58,830 nt of DNA from Myxococcales bacterium (GTDB lineage Bacteria > Myxococcota_A > Polyangia > Haliangiales > Haliangiaceae): NCBI GenBank assembly GCA_947483555.1, contig CANKMW010000057.1, forward strand, positions 1 through 58,830, in the 5' to 3' direction. Below the pieces are notes generated by a model. That model ran no database searches and was not told the DNA's origin. It saw nothing but the letters and a program-made list of their open reading frames with translations. A program made the position numbers and the translations under genes. Below, one piece after another: positions 9,445 through 18,393 of the stretch. Positions within the stretch are counted from its first letter, which is position 1. Each line of letters opens with the position of its first letter.

Positions 9445-11583
9445 TCACTCGATCGGCCCGCTGTCGGTGAGCTTGCCGGCCGAGCGGTACTCGAGGCGGA
9501 CGGCCCGTCGCAGGTGGTCCTGGGTCAACGCCTGTTGCTCGGCGGCGGCCAGGAACGCGGCGCGCACCGCGCAGTTGCGGATCGAGCCGCCGGCCAGCTC
9601 GTACTTGCGCGCCAGCTCGCCGATGTCGAGCTCGCCGCCGCGCGGGATCTCCGGCGGCAGGTGGACATGCCACAACCGCTCGCGTTGTTCTTCGTCGGGC
9701 ACCGGGAAGGTGATCCGGAACGACAACCGGCGCTTGAACGCGGTGTCGATCGCCGTCGACAGGTTGGTGGTCAGGATGGCGACGCCGACGAAGCTGTCGA
9801 GCCGCTGCAGCAGGTAGTTGACCTCGAGGTTGGCGAAGCGATCGGTCGACGACTTCACCTCGGTGCGCTTGGTGAACAGCGAGTCGGCTTCGTCGAACAG
9901 GATGATGGCCTGGCTCTCCTCGGCGGCCGAGAACACGCTGGCCAGGTTCTGCTCGGTCTCGCCGATCCACTTCGACATCACCCGCGACAGGTCGACGCGA
10001 TACAGATCGAGGCCGAGCTCGCGCGCCAGCGCGCCGGCGACCATGGTCTTGCCGGTGCCAGGCGGACCCTGGAACAGCGCCGTCAGGCCGCGCGAGCTGG
10101 TCGCCACCCGGGTCATGCCCCAGTCCTCGAACACTACCCGGTTGAGGCGCATGCGCGACAGGAACTCGGTCAGGCTGTCCTCGATGTCGGGCGGCAGGAC
10201 CATGTCCGCCAGCCGCGGCAAGGTGCGGACCCGTTCGGCCACGTCGCCGAGCCGCTGCTCGAGGTGCTGGCCCACCGCGCGATCGATCGCCGCGCTCGGA
10301 CCGCCACCGGCATCGAGGTCGACCTCGCCGACCACGCGGTGGATGGTCCCGGCGCCGATGCGCCAGCGCGCCGCGAGCGCGGCGGTGGCCTCCGGATCGA
10401 GGCGGCTCGCCGGCAGCGCGTCGGCCCACATCGCGAGGCGCTCGGCCTCCGAGAGATCGGGCAGGTCGACCTGGGTGTAGCCGGGCGACAGCAGCGGTCG
10501 GGCGTCGCGGCCGGCGCGCACCGTCAGCGGTCCGGGGAAGTTGTCGAGGAGGTCGCGGATGCGGTCGCGCAACCGGGCGTCCTCGGGGATCAGGTCGAGG
10601 CCGTCGAGACACGGGATCCAGCCGGCGAGGCGGCAGCGCTCCAGCGCCCGTGACAGCGCCGCGGTGCCGGCGCGCTCGGCGTCGGCGAGCTGGTCGACGC
10701 GCACCATCGCGAGGCGGCGGCCAGCGGCGCCGGCGAGCGCCGCCAGCAGCGTGCGCCGTCCGGCGCCCGGACGAGCGCGGACCACCAGGCGCGCCGGCGT
10801 CGAGCTGTCACGCGCGCACCACGCCCGCAGCGCGGCGTCGACCGCCGGCGCCATCCGCAGCGCGGCGAGCGGTCGTGGCGCCTCGAGCACCGTCAGCACG
10901 CCCTCGGGGTCGTGATCGAGCGCGTCGCCGCGCAGCCGGTGGACCACCAGCGCGTCGACGGCATAGCCGGCGAACGGGCGCTCACCGTCGCCGACGTGGA
11001 TCATCCCGGCGCCGACCAGCGGTCGATCCGGATCGAGCGCGGTGGCCAGATCGTGCAGGTTGACGCGCGGGCCGAGCAGCGTGCGCAGCAGGTGCTCGTC
11101 GACGGTCGGACGGTGGGGGCCGCTGGCCAGGATCCCGTACAGCTGGGCGACCTCGCCCCAGAAGCGGGGCGCGGCGACCAGCATCAGGACCATGCGCGCC
11201 AGCCCGTCGAGACCGAAGTCGGCGACCAGCAGGTCGATGGGGCGGACCTTGCCGGTGGTGTGCTCGTCGATCTCGCGCCGGGCACGCATCGCCTCCTGGA
11301 CCGCGGCGTCGGCCTCGGCGACCCGCTCGGGCGTCAACCCTTCGGTGGCGCCGATCAGGGCCAGGACCTCGCGCTCGAACGGCGGCGAACCGGCGACCAC
11401 CTGGGCGCCGACCAGCCCGCTGTCCCAGGCCCGCGCGATGCCGCGCAGCGCCAGCGCCGCCGCCAGCAGCCGCTCGCGCTCGAGGAGCATGAGGCAGTCG
11501 CTGCGCGTGCAGCGCGCGACATCGGTGCGCGGTAGCAACGGCAGCGGCGCCGGCCAGCCGACCGAAGCGGGAGCGGTCGTCAC
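9445..11583 (-). CDS. double-AAA+ ATPase, eCIS-associated type (Afp15/Pvc15-like)
   Basis: 712 residues. The N-terminal helical part (about 1-260) includes RPTVDEHLLRTLLGPRVNLH and DRPLVGAGMIHVGD. A first, degenerate AAA module follows, with Walker A reduced to RPGAGRRTL near 275. An intact C-terminal AAA module has GPPGTGKT at 506-513, DEADSLF at 564-570, sensor TTN at about 600 and arginine-finger FKRRL. This two-module layout is typical of the ATPases in extracellular contractile injection system loci. The GTG start at 11583 is 4 nt after the preceding lipoprotein gene, so the two are co-transcribed. No sheath or tube genes lie nearby. Confidence 0.82.
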   Translation of the reverse strand: MTTAPASVGWPAPLPLLPRTDVARCTRSDCLMLLERERLLAAALALRGIARAWDSGLVGAQVVAGSPPFEREVLALIGATEGLTPERVAEADAAVQEAMRARREIDEHTTGKVRPIDLLVADFGLDGLARMVLMLVAAPRFWGEVAQLYGILASGPHRPTVDEHLLRTLLGPRVNLHDLATALDPDRPLVGAGMIHVGDGERPFAGYAVDALVVHRLRGDALDHDPEGVLTVLEAPRPLAALRMAPAVDAALRAWCARDSSTPARLVVRARPGAGRRTLLAALAGAAGRRLAMVRVDQLADAERAGTAALSRALERCRLAGWIPCLDGLDLIPEDARLRDRIRDLLDNFPGPLTVRAGRDARPLLSPGYTQVDLPDLSEAERLAMWADALPASRLDPEATAALAARWRIGAGTIHRVVGEVDLDAGGGPSAAIDRAVGQHLEQRLGDVAERVRTLPRLADMVLPPDIEDSLTEFLSRMRLNRVVFEDWGMTRVATSSRGLTALFQGPPGTGKTMVAGALARELGLDLYRVDLSRVMSKWIGETEQNLASVFSAAEESQAIILFDEADSLFTKRTEVKSSTDRFANLEVNYLLQRLDSFVGVAILTTNLSTAIDTAFKRRLSFRITFPVPDEEQRERLWHVHLPPEIPRGGELDIGELARKYELAGGSIRNCAVRAAFLAAAEQQALTQDHLRRAVRLEYRSAGKLTDSGPIE

Positions 11584-11587
11584 GCGA

Positions 11588-12136
11588 TCACGGCGCGGGT
11601 TCGAGCTCGACGAACGTGGCGGCGTCGGCCTCGGCGGGCGTGATCACCTTGACGAACTTGAGCACCGAGAACGTGCCCGCGCCCTCCCACAGGCCCTCGA
11701 GCCACATCGCCGCCGGTGCACCGTCGCGGCTGGCGCGGCGGGCTCGATCGACGACGCTGATGCCCATCGCGCCGTCGCGGATCTTGAGCTTCACGACGTC
11801 GGCGCCGTCGGCGGCGCCGATCCGGGCGCTGGTGATGGCCGGGCCCTTGAGCTCGAGCCACACCGGGAGCCGGACGCGGCGCTGACCGATGTCGGAGCGG
11901 GTCGCGTCCAGCCACACCAGCAGCTCGGCGGTCGGGACCAGCGCCGGGCCGCGGGTGAATTCCTTGCTCGTGGCGGTGGCGTCCTGGATCTTCATGGTCG
12001 GGCTCCTGTCGGCGGCGTCGGTGCCCGCAGCTGCATCACCCGGTTCCGGGCGCGGCGGCTGGTCGGCGGGTCGGGATGTTCGCGGGCACGCCGTCGCCGC
12101 CAGGCAACCGAGGACGATCAGCGCGCGACCGAGCAT
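11588..12136 (-). CDS. lipoprotein paralogous to the protein at 39847-40302
   Basis: 182 residues from the ATG at 12136, starting MLGRALIVLGCLAATACP (lipobox AATAC). The mature region contains P-T-A-E-L-L-x-W-L-D, RRVRLPVWLELKG, GAMGISVVDRARR and AAMWLEGLWEGAGTF. The same order of motifs occurs in the protein at 39847 (PVAELARWLD, RRCVRLPVVLLWKG, AALGISLVDRLRHAC, CALWLDGYVGA), so the two form a small local family. Function unknown. It sits 4 nt upstream of the AAA ATPase start and 98 bp downstream of the papain-like gene, suggesting one operon. Confidence 0.75.
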   Translation of the reverse strand: MLGRALIVLGCLAATACPRTSRPADQPPRPEPGDAAAGTDAADRSPTMKIQDATATSKEFTRGPALVPTAELLVWLDATRSDIGQRRVRLPVWLELKGPAITSARIGAADGADVVKLKIRDGAMGISVVDRARRASRDGAPAAMWLEGLWEGAGTFSVLKFVKVITPAEADAATFVELEPAP

Positions 12137-12233
12137 CGCCCGTGAGCTTACGTCGGCCACTGGCCAGCGTCACTGGCCAGCGGCAATCGAAGGCGACGTT
12201 CGCCGCTCGCCGCCCGATCAACCGACCCCGCCG

Positions 12234-13016
12234 TCAGGGCGTGTAGTTGTACTGCGTGTCCGCCGAGTCGACGTTGTTCCAGACGTGGAGCCCACCGGCC
12301 AGCTCGCCGCCCTCGGGCCCGACCTTCTCCTTGTCGATCGCCTTCTCGGTCTGGCCTTCGGTCAGCGCCTTGTCGACGTACCGCTTGCCCTTGGCGCTCA
12401 GCTTGAGGCCGGCCGCGATGGTCGCCTTCACGTTCTTGCCGTCGGCGACGATCGGGCTGTAGTCCTCGACCTTGGCGCGATCGGGCTCGTACGCGAAGTG
12501 ATCCTCCCACAGGCACGCGGTCGGCCGGGTCACCCAGGCGTCGGCGCACGCGATCTCGTTGTCGGGATCCTTCATGTCGCCGACCAGCACGAACATGTGA
12601 TCGAGGCCGGACTTGACCGCGACCTGGATGTGCTCGCCGGCCGCGTTGACGCGCAGGTAGTGATACGCGATCCACGCGTGCTCGCCGCAGTTGCCACCGT
12701 GGGCGATGTCGGCCTTGGCGGCCAGCTGGGCGTCGAAATTCGCGTCGTAGACGTCCCGGACCTCGGGCGCGACGTCCCAGCACTCCTCGTCGCGCATGAT
12801 CTCGAGCCGGAAGTACGAGTTCATCCGGCTGGCGCGCAGCGCCTCGTCCTGGTTGCCGGCGCCGAAGTTGAGGACGGCCTTGGTCGCCTCGATGGCTTCC
12901 TTGGCCTTGCCGAGGCGCCCGAACGCCTTCTCGCCGACCTTCTTCTTGGTGAGGTTTTCGTCGCCGATGTGGCGCTCTGCCTCGGCGGGCTCCAGTGCGA
13001 ACTCTCGGTCGGCCAT
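12234..13016 (-). CDS. papain-like Cys/His/Asp protein, candidate effector or cargo
   Basis: 260 residues from the ATG at 13016; a TTG at 13076 is in frame. The central region has GGNCGEHAWIAYHYLR, then GLDHMFVLVGD, then CADAWV. This C...H...D order and spacing, with the Cys at a helix start and the His before a beta strand, is the pattern of papain-fold peptidase, amidase and deamidase toxins and type III effectors. There is no signal peptide or membrane helix. It lies upstream of the lipoprotein and eCIS-type ATPase on the same strand. Enzyme activity is inferred from motif order alone; no specific family is recognised. Confidence 0.55.
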   Translation of the reverse strand: MADREFALEPAEAERHIGDENLTKKKVGEKAFGRLGKAKEAIEATKAVLNFGAGNQDEALRASRMNSYFRLEIMRDEECWDVAPEVRDVYDANFDAQLAAKADIAHGGNCGEHAWIAYHYLRVNAAGEHIQVAVKSGLDHMFVLVGDMKDPDNEIACADAWVTRPTACLWEDHFAYEPDRAKVEDYSPIVADGKNVKATIAAGLKLSAKGKRYVDKALTEGQTEKAIDKEKVGPEGGELAGGLHVWNNVDSADTQYNYTP

Positions 13017-13092
13017 GCCCCATGTTACGGCAGCTTGCCCCGGGTCCTTCCCCGGATCCGTACCGGTCGTGGCCAAGGCCCTGCTTTTGCTC

Positions 13093-13153
13093 GATCTACG
13101 TGCGTGCGAACCGCGTCCGGTAGGTGCCGGGAGTGACTCCGAGCCGCCGCCGG
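13093..13153 (-). repeat. duplicated 3' end of the GlxA-type regulator gene (remnant)
   Basis: 61 bp that match 17246-17306 at 57 of 61 positions, in the same orientation. Read on the minus strand the segment encodes RRRLGVTPGTYRTRFART followed by a stop, the C-terminus of the regulator at 17249-18229 (there EYRTRFART). It is an orphan tail 5 bp from the stop of the HEAT gene. The two copies bracket the HEAT gene and the 929-aa gene. Confidence 0.85.
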
Positions 13154-13157
13154 CCCG

Positions 13158-14216
13158 TCAAGAGTTGCCCTGGCTGCGGACGACGAAGACGCCGCCGTCG
13201 GGGCCGTACTCGCGACCCCCTCGCCGGGTCCGCTCGAGATGGTGGTCGATGGCCCGGGGCACTCGGTCGTCCGCGGCCATCGCCGCGGTGGTTGCCGCGA
13301 TCTGCGCATCCGTCATGGGTGCCGCCGCGTCTGCGATCGCGTGGAGCAGCTCGAAGCGTACCCAGGGGCGGGTGTCGGTCACCAGCGTCAGGGCGCGCGC
13401 GAGCCCGTCGGGACGTCGCGCCAGCGCCCAGATCGCCGAGGTGGCCTCGGCTTGCGAGCCGCGCTCCAGCAGGGCGACCAGGCGAGCGAGGGTCTCGGCA
13501 TCGTCTAGCAGCCCGAGCGCCACGATCGCGTACTGGCGCACGCCCTCGTGCGCGTGCGCCAGGCAGGCGAGCACCTCGTCGCGCACCAGCTTCACCTTCC
13601 CCAGCCCGTACGCGGCCGCGATCGCGCGCTCACGGACCGCCGGGACCACGTCGGTGACGCCGGCTCGCAGCACGTCGACGAGGGCCTCGGGTGGGAAGCC
13701 ATCGAGCGTGATGGCGCCGGGTGGGAGCAGCCGGCGATGCTGGCCCATGAGCGCGAAGTAGTGCTCTCGGACCGAGTCCCGCGGATCGGTGGCCAGGCGG
13801 CGCTCGCACTGCGCACGGATGTCGGCTGGCGCCATGGCTGCGGCTTGGACTGCGAGTGCGACCTCCTGGGGCCGAACTCGAAGGAGTTCCGCCGATAGGT
13901 CTGGAATCGCTTGCGGAAGCACCAGGTGAAGCGAGTACCAGAAGGCGATCGAGCTACCGAGATTCGCTTTCAACCAGGCGGCAAGAGCGGCGAGGGACTC
14001 GTCATCGACATCAGGGGTTCGGCCGAGCCGAGCGCGCGCGAAGATCGAGACGACCGTCCAGATGGCTCGCTGCGACGCAGTCCGTGACGCCGCGACGTTC
14101 CCGTCGGCTCTAGCAACGATACGTAGCAGCTCCTCGGTGTCGACACGAAGGTCGATATCAGGGTGATCGAGTTCGTCGAAACCAACATCATCCCTGGTCA
14201 AGATGTGAAGTCTCAT
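13158..14216 (-). CDS. HEAT-repeat protein coupled to the 929-aa gene
   Basis: 352 residues, all helical, no signal peptide. Tandem HEAT/Armadillo-like pairs are clearest from about residue 180 onward (VVPAVRERAIAAAYGLGKV, AHEGVRQYAIVALGLLDD, TRPWVRFELLHAIADAA). Its ATG overlaps the stop of the upstream giant gene (ATGA), so translation is coupled. Tight coupling to a cargo/toxin-like gene makes an immunity, chaperone or loading role plausible, but this is inference. The N-terminal third has no recognisable repeats. Confidence 0.75.
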   Translation of the reverse strand: MRLHILTRDDVGFDELDHPDIDLRVDTEELLRIVARADGNVAASRTASQRAIWTVVSIFARARLGRTPDVDDESLAALAAWLKANLGSSIAFWYSLHLVLPQAIPDLSAELLRVRPQEVALAVQAAAMAPADIRAQCERRLATDPRDSVREHYFALMGQHRRLLPPGAITLDGFPPEALVDVLRAGVTDVVPAVRERAIAAAYGLGKVKLVRDEVLACLAHAHEGVRQYAIVALGLLDDAETLARLVALLERGSQAEATSAIWALARRPDGLARALTLVTDTRPWVRFELLHAIADAAAPMTDAQIAATTAAMAADDRVPRAIDHHLERTRRGGREYGPDGGVFVVRSQGNS

Positions 14217-17001
14217 TGCTGAACCACTTTCTGCATCGTCAGTTGCGACACCGTCTCGACAGCTGAGGGGATGCCGCGTCCGGAGTGAGGCAGGCTGGCA
14301 CGAGGAACCGAGATCGGCCCCTCCATGACCCTCATGGAGTACTTCTGACCTGTCACGGGATCAAGGTACAGGCGCCCGGTGAGCGCGCGAACCTCGTCGA
14401 GGATCGACCGTTCCCAGAACACAAGCTCGATTGTCCCGCCGGGCACCAGTTTCTCCAGGGCGTGCGGGCCCAGGTTGGTCATGCTCTCGACTTCGGACCC
14501 GCGAGACTGCGCGATCCGATCCGTGGCCTCCCTCGGACTGATGCCCGGCGAGCGGTCCATGGCTTCGCGAACCTGCCCAGGCGTTATCACCTTGTTGTTC
14601 TCCACACCCTTCTCATGTGGCATCGGGTAGCGCACGTAGATCTTCTCGACCGAGCTGGGCGGCAACGACTCGGCAAAGCGCTCGGCGAGGAACTCGCCGC
14701 CCTCGGCGCGGAACCGGGCGATGTCGTCGGCTGACGGCGGGTACCTGGCCTCGGCGGCGACGACCCGGGAGTCGGGGTGCTGCCGAGCGAGATCGCGTGC
14801 ACTCGCGAGGCCGTCGCCGGTGAAGACCTCGAGCACGCGCTTCGGGGCGGGCGGCCCTTCAACGCCAGGCCCAGTGCCGGGGCTCGTGCGCGCGCCCGCG
14901 GGCGATCCGTTCGCACCCTGCGACGGGGCGACGACGTGCTCGATGACCCGAGCGGTCACTGCAGCCAGCAGGCCCTCGCTGGCCTTCGCCGCCGCCTCCT
15001 CGGCACCGAGGTGGCGGTGGGTCACGGCCTCGTGCTGGGTCAGCCCCTCGAGGATCGAGGTGACGCCGAACTGGTCGGCGGCGACGGCGGCGGTGGACTC
15101 GAAGATACCCTCGATCTTGCCGAACGTGCCGCGCGACTCCCACGTGGACTCGAGCTGCTCGATCCGCTTGTGCACGCTCTCGAACACGCTGTACGCCGCG
15201 AGCAGCGCGGCGCCGAACGGTCCGCCGATCATGTTGACGCCGACGAACGTGGCGACGCCGATGCCGAAGTTCCTGGCGCCGCGGATCATGCCGCGGCCGC
15301 TGGCGCGCAGGCTGTCCCGGGCGCGCCGCTTCGGGTTGCGCTCGTAGTCGATGGTGTCGACCACCAGCTTCCTGATCGTCGACTCGAGGGTCCGCGTGGC
15401 CTGGCCGTGGCGCGTGGCGGCGTCGGCCGCCGCCTGGCCGACGTCGGCGACGAAAGCGTCGCCACCCGCCTTCCAGGCGGCGCTGACGGACGCGAGTGGC
15501 TCGAGCGCCGCGGTCGTCACCTGGTTCTCGCCCGCGCTGTAGTCCTGGATGGCCAGGACCCGCTGGGTGGAACACTCGGCGGTGAGCGTGGCGCGAGTGC
15601 GGCCCAGCTCACCCGAGAGCGCGTCGAGCGCCGCGTCGAGCGCGGACATCGCCTTGCCTCGCCGTGCGGCCACCTCGGTGGTGAAGGCGGCCGGCGACCC
15701 CGCGTGGCGTCGAGCATCGCGCCGGCCTGGGTGTCGAGGAGCGCTCGCTGCTGGCTGCTGGCCGCGGTCAGGGCGCCCTGGCCGCCGCGAGCCGCCGCGT
15801 CGAGCGCCTGGTTCACGGCGCGGTGGCGCCGGGTCAGGACATCGAGGTCACCGCGCACGCGTTCGCGCGCCTGGTCGGCCGCGAGCGGCGCGGCCTCGAG
15901 GATGCCGATGGCGCTTGCGCGCTGCGCCGCGAGCCGGGTGAGCACCGCCTGCTCCGCGGCAGCCAGCGACTCGATGGCCGCGGTCGCCGCCCGGGAGATC
16001 CAGGCGGCCAGCATCGAGCCCGCGGCAGTGACGTGGTCCGCGACCTCGGCCAGCGGTCGGGTGACCTGCTCGATGACCTCTCGGCCGTCGGCGCGCACGG
16101 TACGCGCGCCGACGACCCCGGCGGCGCGCAGCTCGTAGCGGTCGCGGGCGATCTGCGTGGTGTGCTGGAGTCGCAGCGCCTCGAGTCGTTCGTTGACGGT
16201 TTCGCCCTCGCCGGGCCGCAGATCGAGGTGCGCCGCGTTCAGCGCGTTGCCGCCGAGGCCGCGCAACGCGGCCAGCAACACGGCGCCGCTGCTCTCGACG
16301 ACCGTCGCTGCGAGCAGCCCGGCGCCCTCGATGCGCTCGGCCTCCGCGTCAGCGGCCGCACGATAGGCGGCTGCCACGGCCTTGGCCTCGCGCATGTGCC
16401 GGGCCGCCGCCTCGGCATCGGCGGCCACCAGCGCCAGGTGCTCGCGTTCGGTGGCCCGGATCGCGGTCCGCGCGTCGGCGAACCGGTGACGCGCGGTGGT
16501 CTCGCGCGTGCCGATCGCCGCGATCAGCTGAGCGTGCTCGGCGGCAGCGGCCTGCTGCAGCGCCGGCCCCTGGACGGCGGCCGCGGTGACCAGCGCGGTG
16601 CGGTGCGCCGCGAACGTCTGGTCCAGGCTGGCGCGCGCCGCGGCGACGTCGGCGGGCTGTTGCCGGCCACGCCCGGACTGCGTTGCGGGCTCGAGCGCAC
16701 CGCCGAAGACGTCCTCGAGTGGCGCCGCCGCTCGCGCAGGTGCGGGGGCGCCGCGCTGGGCGTGCGCATCGCTCGCGCCTGGCTGCGGGCCGACCAGCGA
16801 ACCGCCGGACGGCGCGGATCCGGCGGCGCCGCCGCCATTCGGCGCAGTGGGTGTGGCGGCAGTGCGGGCCGGCAGGCTCGACGTACGCGACACCTTGCCG
16901 GGCGCAGGCCGAGGCGCGCGGCGTGGCCGGGGCGCCTCGTCGTCGACGTCGAGGTCGCCATCGAGCGTCGATCGTGGCGTCCGCTGCCTGTGCTCCTTCA
17001 C
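14213..17001 (-). CDS. 929-aa eCIS-cargo-like protein, frameshifted; methyltransferase-like C-terminus
   Basis: Two open frames (17001 to about 15700, then about 15700 to 14213) join into one protein if a single base is restored in the C4 run at 15698-15701 (AGAMLDATR then GSPAAFTTEVAARRGK). Order: Pro/Arg-rich N-terminus with PAPGKVSRTSSLPA at residues 32-45; a long Ala/Arg/Glu-rich coiled-coil body; a hydrophobic hairpin (GVATFVGVNMIGGPFGAALLAAYSV in two parts); then a Rossmann methyltransferase-like C-terminus with VLEVFTGDGLASARDLA, VVAAEARYPP, IYVRYPMPHEKGV and LVPGGTIELVFW. It is the first gene of a minus-strand run leading to the AAA ATPase. Either a pseudogene or a base-call error; the remainder of both halves is uncorrupted. 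Confidence 0.65.
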
Positions 17002-17245
17002 GCGTCACCCGTCGAGGACGCTGGAGCCCGGCAGGCATGCAGACCGCCTGGCGAATCCTCGATCCGTTGCGTTGCGATCACGGCGGAGCCTATCGACCGC
17101 AGCGTCGCGAAGTTTCCGATCGGCAAGACGTCATGGAATTACGATGGCTTGCACGACGACCGGAACCCGCCGGGCGGCCTGCGCTTTCGGGCTCGTGGCA
17201 GCCGCCGCGATCGTTGTCGGCGCCAGGGCTGCGGCCGGTGTCCTT
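17002..17245 (+). other. intergenic region with a possible truncated signal-peptide remnant
   Basis: 244 bp between the start of the 929-aa gene and the end of the regulator gene. It should hold the promoter of the minus-strand run. On the plus strand an ATG at 17144 opens a frame reading MACTTTGTRRAACAFGL then a hydrophobic AAAAIVVGARAAAG, a secretion-signal-like stretch. That coding character stops exactly at 17246, where the duplicated regulator tail begins. It may be the 5' stub of a secreted protein cut at the junction. Confidence 0.3.
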
Positions 17246-17306
17246 GATCTACGTGCGTGCGAACCGCGTCCGGTACTCGCCGGGAGTGACTCCGAGCCGC
17301 CGGCGG
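17246..17306 (-). repeat. resident copy of the regulator 3'-end repeat
   Basis: This is the intact 3' end of the regulator gene and its 3 bp of downstream flank. It is the partner of the orphan copy at 13093-13153 (57/61 identical). Same orientation, 4.15 kb apart, bracketing the HEAT/929-aa cassette. Confidence 0.85.
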
Positions 17307-18229
17307 ACCACGCGGGCCAGCTCGGCGGCGTCACGCAGGCCGCACTGCGCCGCGACCTCCTTGTGCGACAGCCGCGACGTGCCGAGCAGCGTGCGCGCGC
17401 GCTCGAGCCGCAGCTGGCTGATGAGGCGCGCCGGCGTGGTGCCGAGGTGCGCGAGGCAGCGACGGTGGAACGTGCGTGGCGACATGGCGGCGCGGCGAGC
17501 GAGGGCGGCGACGTCGAGCTGGTCGCCGACCCGGGTGCGGGCCCACGTCACCACGGCGCCGAGCGGGGACGACGCCTCGCGCTGCGCCACCAGCGCCTGG
17601 CTCCACTGCGACTGGAAGCCGGGGCGGCGGGCGTACAGGACCAGGCGGGCTGCGATCTCGTCGACCAGCGCGGTGCCGTGATCGCGCTCGACGATCGCCA
17701 GCGCCATGTCGATGCCGGTGGTCACCCCGGCCGAGGTCCACAGCTTGCCGTCGACCACGAAGATGGCGTCGCGATCGATGGTGGCGCGGGGCGCGAACGT
17801 CGCCAGTCGCTCGCACGCCGACCAGTGGGTGGCGGCGCGCCGTCCGTCGAGCACGCCGGCCGCGGCGAGCACGAAGGTACCCGAGCACACCGAGCCGACC
17901 CGCTCGACCACCGGCCAGGCGCGTCGGACCCAGGTCGCGGCGCGGCCGTCGTCCAGCGCGCCGCGGATCGTGTCGTCGTCACCGCCGGCGACCAGGACGG
18001 TGTCGTGGCGCCGCGGCCGCAGCGCCGCCAGCGGCGTGGCGGTGACCGCGAAGCCGGCGCTGGTCGGAACCGTGGCGCGGCCGACGCTGGCCACGACCAC
18101 CTCGTAGTGGCGTTGACCCGACAGCCGGCCGGCGGCGGCGAAGACCTCGGCGGGACCGGCGAGGTCGAGGACCTGAACGCCGTCGGGGACGATGATCACG
18201 ACGCGGCGGGTGTGGCGACGGGCCGGCAT
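17249..18229 (-). CDS. GlxA-type transcriptional regulator (DJ-1/PfpI domain plus AraC HTH)
   Basis: 326 residues from the ATG at 18229. The N-terminal half is a DJ-1/PfpI-like domain (VVIIVPDGVQVLDLAGPAEV at the start, GSVCSGTFVLAAAGVLDG around the nucleophile elbow). The C-terminal third is a double helix-turn-helix AraC domain (LDVAALARRAAMSPRTFHRR, then SHKEVAAQCGLRDAAELARV, ending LGVTPGEYRTRF). Such regulators control adjacent DJ-1/PfpI hydratase genes. A 35-bp dyad lies 9 bp upstream of its start, and a second copy precedes the DJ-1 gene at 19076. Confidence 0.88.
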   Translation of the reverse strand: MPARRHTRRVVIIVPDGVQVLDLAGPAEVFAAAGRLSGQRHYEVVVASVGRATVPTSAGFAVTATPLAALRPRRHDTVLVAGGDDDTIRGALDDGRAATWVRRAWPVVERVGSVCSGTFVLAAAGVLDGRRAATHWSACERLATFAPRATIDRDAIFVVDGKLWTSAGVTTGIDMALAIVERDHGTALVDEIAARLVLYARRPGFQSQWSQALVAQREASSPLGAVVTWARTRVGDQLDVAALARRAAMSPRTFHRRCLAHLGTTPARLISQLRLERARTLLGTSRLSHKEVAAQCGLRDAAELARVVRRRLGVTPGEYRTRFART

Positions 18230-18237
18230 GAGCGACC

Positions 18238-18272
18238 TGGCAAGGATTGCACGAACGATGACATTCATGCCA
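18238..18272. promoter_or_regulatory. 35-bp dyad operator, copy 1
   Basis: Arms TGGCAaGgATt and cATTCaTGCCA frame a 13-15 bp centre. The element lies 9 bp before the regulator ATG. It is nearly identical to 19015-19049 (33 of 35 by eye), and weaker similarity continues some 30 bp to the right. Location and symmetry indicate the binding site of the GlxA-type regulator (inference). Confidence 0.7.
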
Positions 18273-18357
18273 GCTCGGTCTTGCGTCATCCTCGGTCCAC
18301 GACCCAGATTCTCCCAACCAGGACGGTGTGGCCGCGGACCGTGGGGCCGCGCGCTGG

Positions 18358-18386
18358 TTGACTGGACCTGTATCCAGGCACATGCT
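18358..18386 (+). promoter_or_regulatory. putative toxin-antitoxin promoter with internal dyad
   Basis: TTGACT at 18358-18363, a 17-nt spacer, then CATGCT at 18381-18386 as a weak -10. Within the spacer CTGGA and TCCAG form a dyad at 18362-18377, a plausible autoregulatory site for the Phd antitoxin, whose ATG is 8 nt further on. Confidence 0.4.
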
Positions 18387-18393
18387 TTTCCAT

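Noticed and set aside
18230..18289. N-terminal extension MTQDRAGMNVIVRAILARSL for the GlxA-type regulator
   Set aside because: The extension is encoded by the 35-bp dyad operator. The same peptide appears in a second, unrelated place at 19015, so it is regulatory DNA rather than protein.
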